Shown: positions 62,722 to 64,000 of the stretch, piece by piece | Position numbering within the stretch: the stretch's first letter is position 1 | Layout of the letters: every line of letters starts with the position of its first letter | NCBI GenBank assembly: GCA_016704465.1 | Contig: JADJAD010000004.1 | Span: 700,181 to 764,180, forward strand | Direction of reading: 5' to 3' | Source: Gemmatimonadota bacterium | Lineage (GTDB): Bacteria > Gemmatimonadota > Gemmatimonadetes > Gemmatimonadales > Gemmatimonadaceae | Length of the DNA: 64,000 bases | Notes under the pieces: generated by a model | What the model was told of the DNA's origin: nothing | What the model saw: only the letters and a program-made list of their open reading frames with translations | Database searches by the model: none | Translations under genes and position numbers: made by a program

Positions 62722-63590
62722 GATGCGGTGAACTCCGCGAGAGGGAATTGGTCGATCGAGGGGTGGCATACTTATGCGCTCCGCCAATTTCCGGCAAGAC
62801 AGTCGATGCAAACGCAATCGAAACGCAATCTTGATGTCGCGCCTTGTTAGGCACGAGGTCGCTTGTGGTTGCGATTGGTTAGGCACGAGGCCGCCAGTGG
62901 TTGCGATTGGTTGATGGTGCGTGGCCTCCATCGCACGCGTGGTCGGTGTCATCGCGACATCGCGGAGCGGCGACCCGCCGGAGACACCGCGCGCGATGGC
63001 CGGCAGCCCGTGGTCGCGATTGGTCTGGCTCTTCCGTACGCGAGCCGGGCTCGAAACATCTGCCGACTTCTTTCAACGACGTCGGCAACCGTCGCGTAGC
63101 ACCCACACGGCAGGAGCTGCCCCTGCACGCCGTGCCGCGCGCATGAGGATGCGCACGGGGCGTATGGTCGTGCGTGTCGTCTCGCGTGCGATCGAGCGAG
63201 CTTCGGCCTGGCGACGACGGCGATGGTCGCGTCACCTGCGAGGTGGGGCGAGCAGGCGGCAGGCAACGTTTACACGTCGCCTAACGAACAACGGCAGGTC
63301 GCGCTCGGAGTGCGGCGACGCCGACGATCAGCGGTGAGTCGGACCGACCTGCCGACCAGCCCAGCGATTGGGCCGGCGGGCCGTATTCGACGTCCGACCA
63401 CGGCGCGGCCACACCACCCGAATTGTGCGCACCGCCCCAATTGCGACCGCAGCGCCGGTCGCCTGAGACCGAGCGGCCGATCGCGCCCTGTAAACGCACC
63501 ACCGGCGACGCGTGGAGGGGGGCCACGCGCCGCCGGCGCTGATCGATCACCTGCCGGGCGATCACCTCGAGGGTGATCGCCCTCCCGCGG
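62722..63590. other. Noncoding region with repeats upstream of the second SusC
   Basis: About 870 bases with no supported gene. It should contain the promoter of the SusC-SusD unit. A two-copy 32-bp repeat lies at 62847-62910. GGTCGCGATTGGT near 63012 and ATTGCGACCG near 63447 echo the TTGCGATTGG part of the repeat. Confidence 0.45.
62847..62910. repeat. Tandem 32-bp direct repeat, two copies
   Basis: Two adjacent 32-bp units begin TTAGGCACGAGG and end GTGGTTGCGATTGG, differing at a few central positions. A partial third echo (TTGATGG) follows. They lie about 130 bp upstream of the SusC start and could be regulatory. Confidence 0.65.
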
Positions 63591-64000
63591 TCATGCCATC
63601 GAGACGAGGTACCCGGAGAAGTGGGTGATCGAGAAGAACGAGAGACCGAAGCCGTCGAAGGAGAGCGTGAACAGCTCGTTCACTTCCGCTTCCCCGTCTT
63701 CTTCGTCGATCTGCGACTTGTTGGAGAAATAGGCGCCGCCGATCTTGGCCCCGGTCACGTAGTTCGTCTTGGACAGGTCCTGCACGAAGGTCAACGGCTT
63801 GACGAACGTGGCGCCATGCGGCTCGAAGTCGTAGGCGACGTACTTGCCGCCGACCGGCGTGACGGTGAAGGTGGTCGGCACGCTGACGGCACCCATCGGT
63901 ACGATGAGGGTGAAGCCGGTCTCGGGGAGGAACAGCATGCCGCCGGCGGGGCCGATCACCTTGCTCGCCGAGGCGCTGGTGTTGATCCCCGTCTTGAAGC
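63591..64000 (-). CDS. ZU5-like domain protein, C-terminal part, runs off the right edge
   Basis: The open frame continues to the window end, so the start is outside. The visible ~136 residues include KVIGPAGGMLFLPETGFTL, VPMGAVSVPTTFTVTPVGG and YDFEPHGATFVKPLTF, matching the ZU5-like pattern also present in the lipoprotein at 44937-47226. An acidic stretch (SQIDEEDGEAEVNE) and FFSITHFSGYLVSMA close the protein. It is probably secreted; the signal peptide would lie beyond the edge. Confidence 0.7.
   Translation of the reverse strand, partial: FKTGINTSASASKVIGPAGGMLFLPETGFTLIVPMGAVSVPTTFTVTPVGGKYVAYDFEPHGATFVKPLTFVQDLSKTNYVTGAKIGGAYFSNKSQIDEEDGEAEVNELFTLSFDGFGLSFFSITHFSGYLVSMA

Noticed and set aside
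62846..63285. GTTAGGC and GCCTAAC elements suggesting integron attC sites
   Set aside because: The spacing (over 400 bp) and lack of internal attC structure, integrase or cassette-like genes make this a chance match.
1..64000. CRISPR arrays, insertion sequences, prophage genes, replication origin
   Set aside because: No regularly spaced repeats with spacers, no transposase or integrase motifs, no phage structural genes and no DnaA-box cluster were seen.

Overview
This is a high-GC bacterial chromosome segment. The gene style is two SusC/SusD outer-membrane pairs, ECF sigma factors and Ser/Thr kinases with long C-terminal tails, SARP/BTAD regulators, many signal-peptide lipoproteins, and GTG/TTG starts with 4-nt overlaps. 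That style is most like Gemmatimonadota. This is inferred from gene families and not from a marker gene; no rRNA or tRNA was seen.

Layout. (1) 0-21 kb is general heterotroph content: a SusD tail, a dihydrofolate-reductase-like protein, a PHB-depolymerase-type esterase divergent from an ECF sigma/kinase pair, a SusC-SusD-serine hydrolase operon with a readable promoter, a DPP-IV peptidase, an FAD amine oxidase, a possible attenuator leader before an unknown gene, an FHA-lytic transglycosylase fusion, a beta-propeller protein, and a lipoprotein gene with an amber codon in its signal peptide. (2) 21.3-26.4 kb is a tightly overlapping minus-strand operon: a SufR-like Cys-rich HTH regulator, a cysteine-free Mrp ATPase, an oxidase-subunit-I-like membrane protein, a MIP18/SufT-type protein, three DUF2249 proteins and a small TIM-barrel-like protein. 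(3) 26.6-42.3 kb is a complete nitrate-respiration operon: dihaem cytochrome c, narG, narH, narJ, narI, hemerythrin, narK, a TehA/SLAC1 channel, moaA, a PAS histidine kinase, and a response regulator with GAF and SARP/BTAD output. (4) 42.7-44.8 kb holds a DUF488 gene, trpS, and a cupin plus ScdA_N (RIC-type) pair. (5) 44.9-55.6 kb holds secreted lipoproteins, a second kinase, a SARP regulator and a MetX-like hydrolase. (6) 55.6-62.7 kb holds a PQQ dehydrogenase, an amidohydrolase, SusD and SusC, all interrupted by frameshifts. (7) A ZU5-type protein runs off the right edge.

How it fits together. The most interesting unit joins regions 2 and 4. A near-identical operator (GTCAAGG-AAT-N3-SCTTGAY) overlaps the promoter of the SufR-like regulator operon and recurs upstream of the ScdA_N/cupin pair 18 kb away. 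This suggests one Fe-S-sensing regulon for maintenance or repair of iron centres, wrapped around nitrate respiration, which produces nitrite and NO. A second signal is an 11-bp-phased direct repeat (GAACG half-sites) in front of two lipoprotein genes that flank the SARP/BTAD gene at 51.6 kb, as expected of SARP operators.

Caution: nearly all frameshifts in region 6, and the one in the serine hydrolase, are cured by adding one G or C to a short G/C run. That looks more like consensus error than gene decay.
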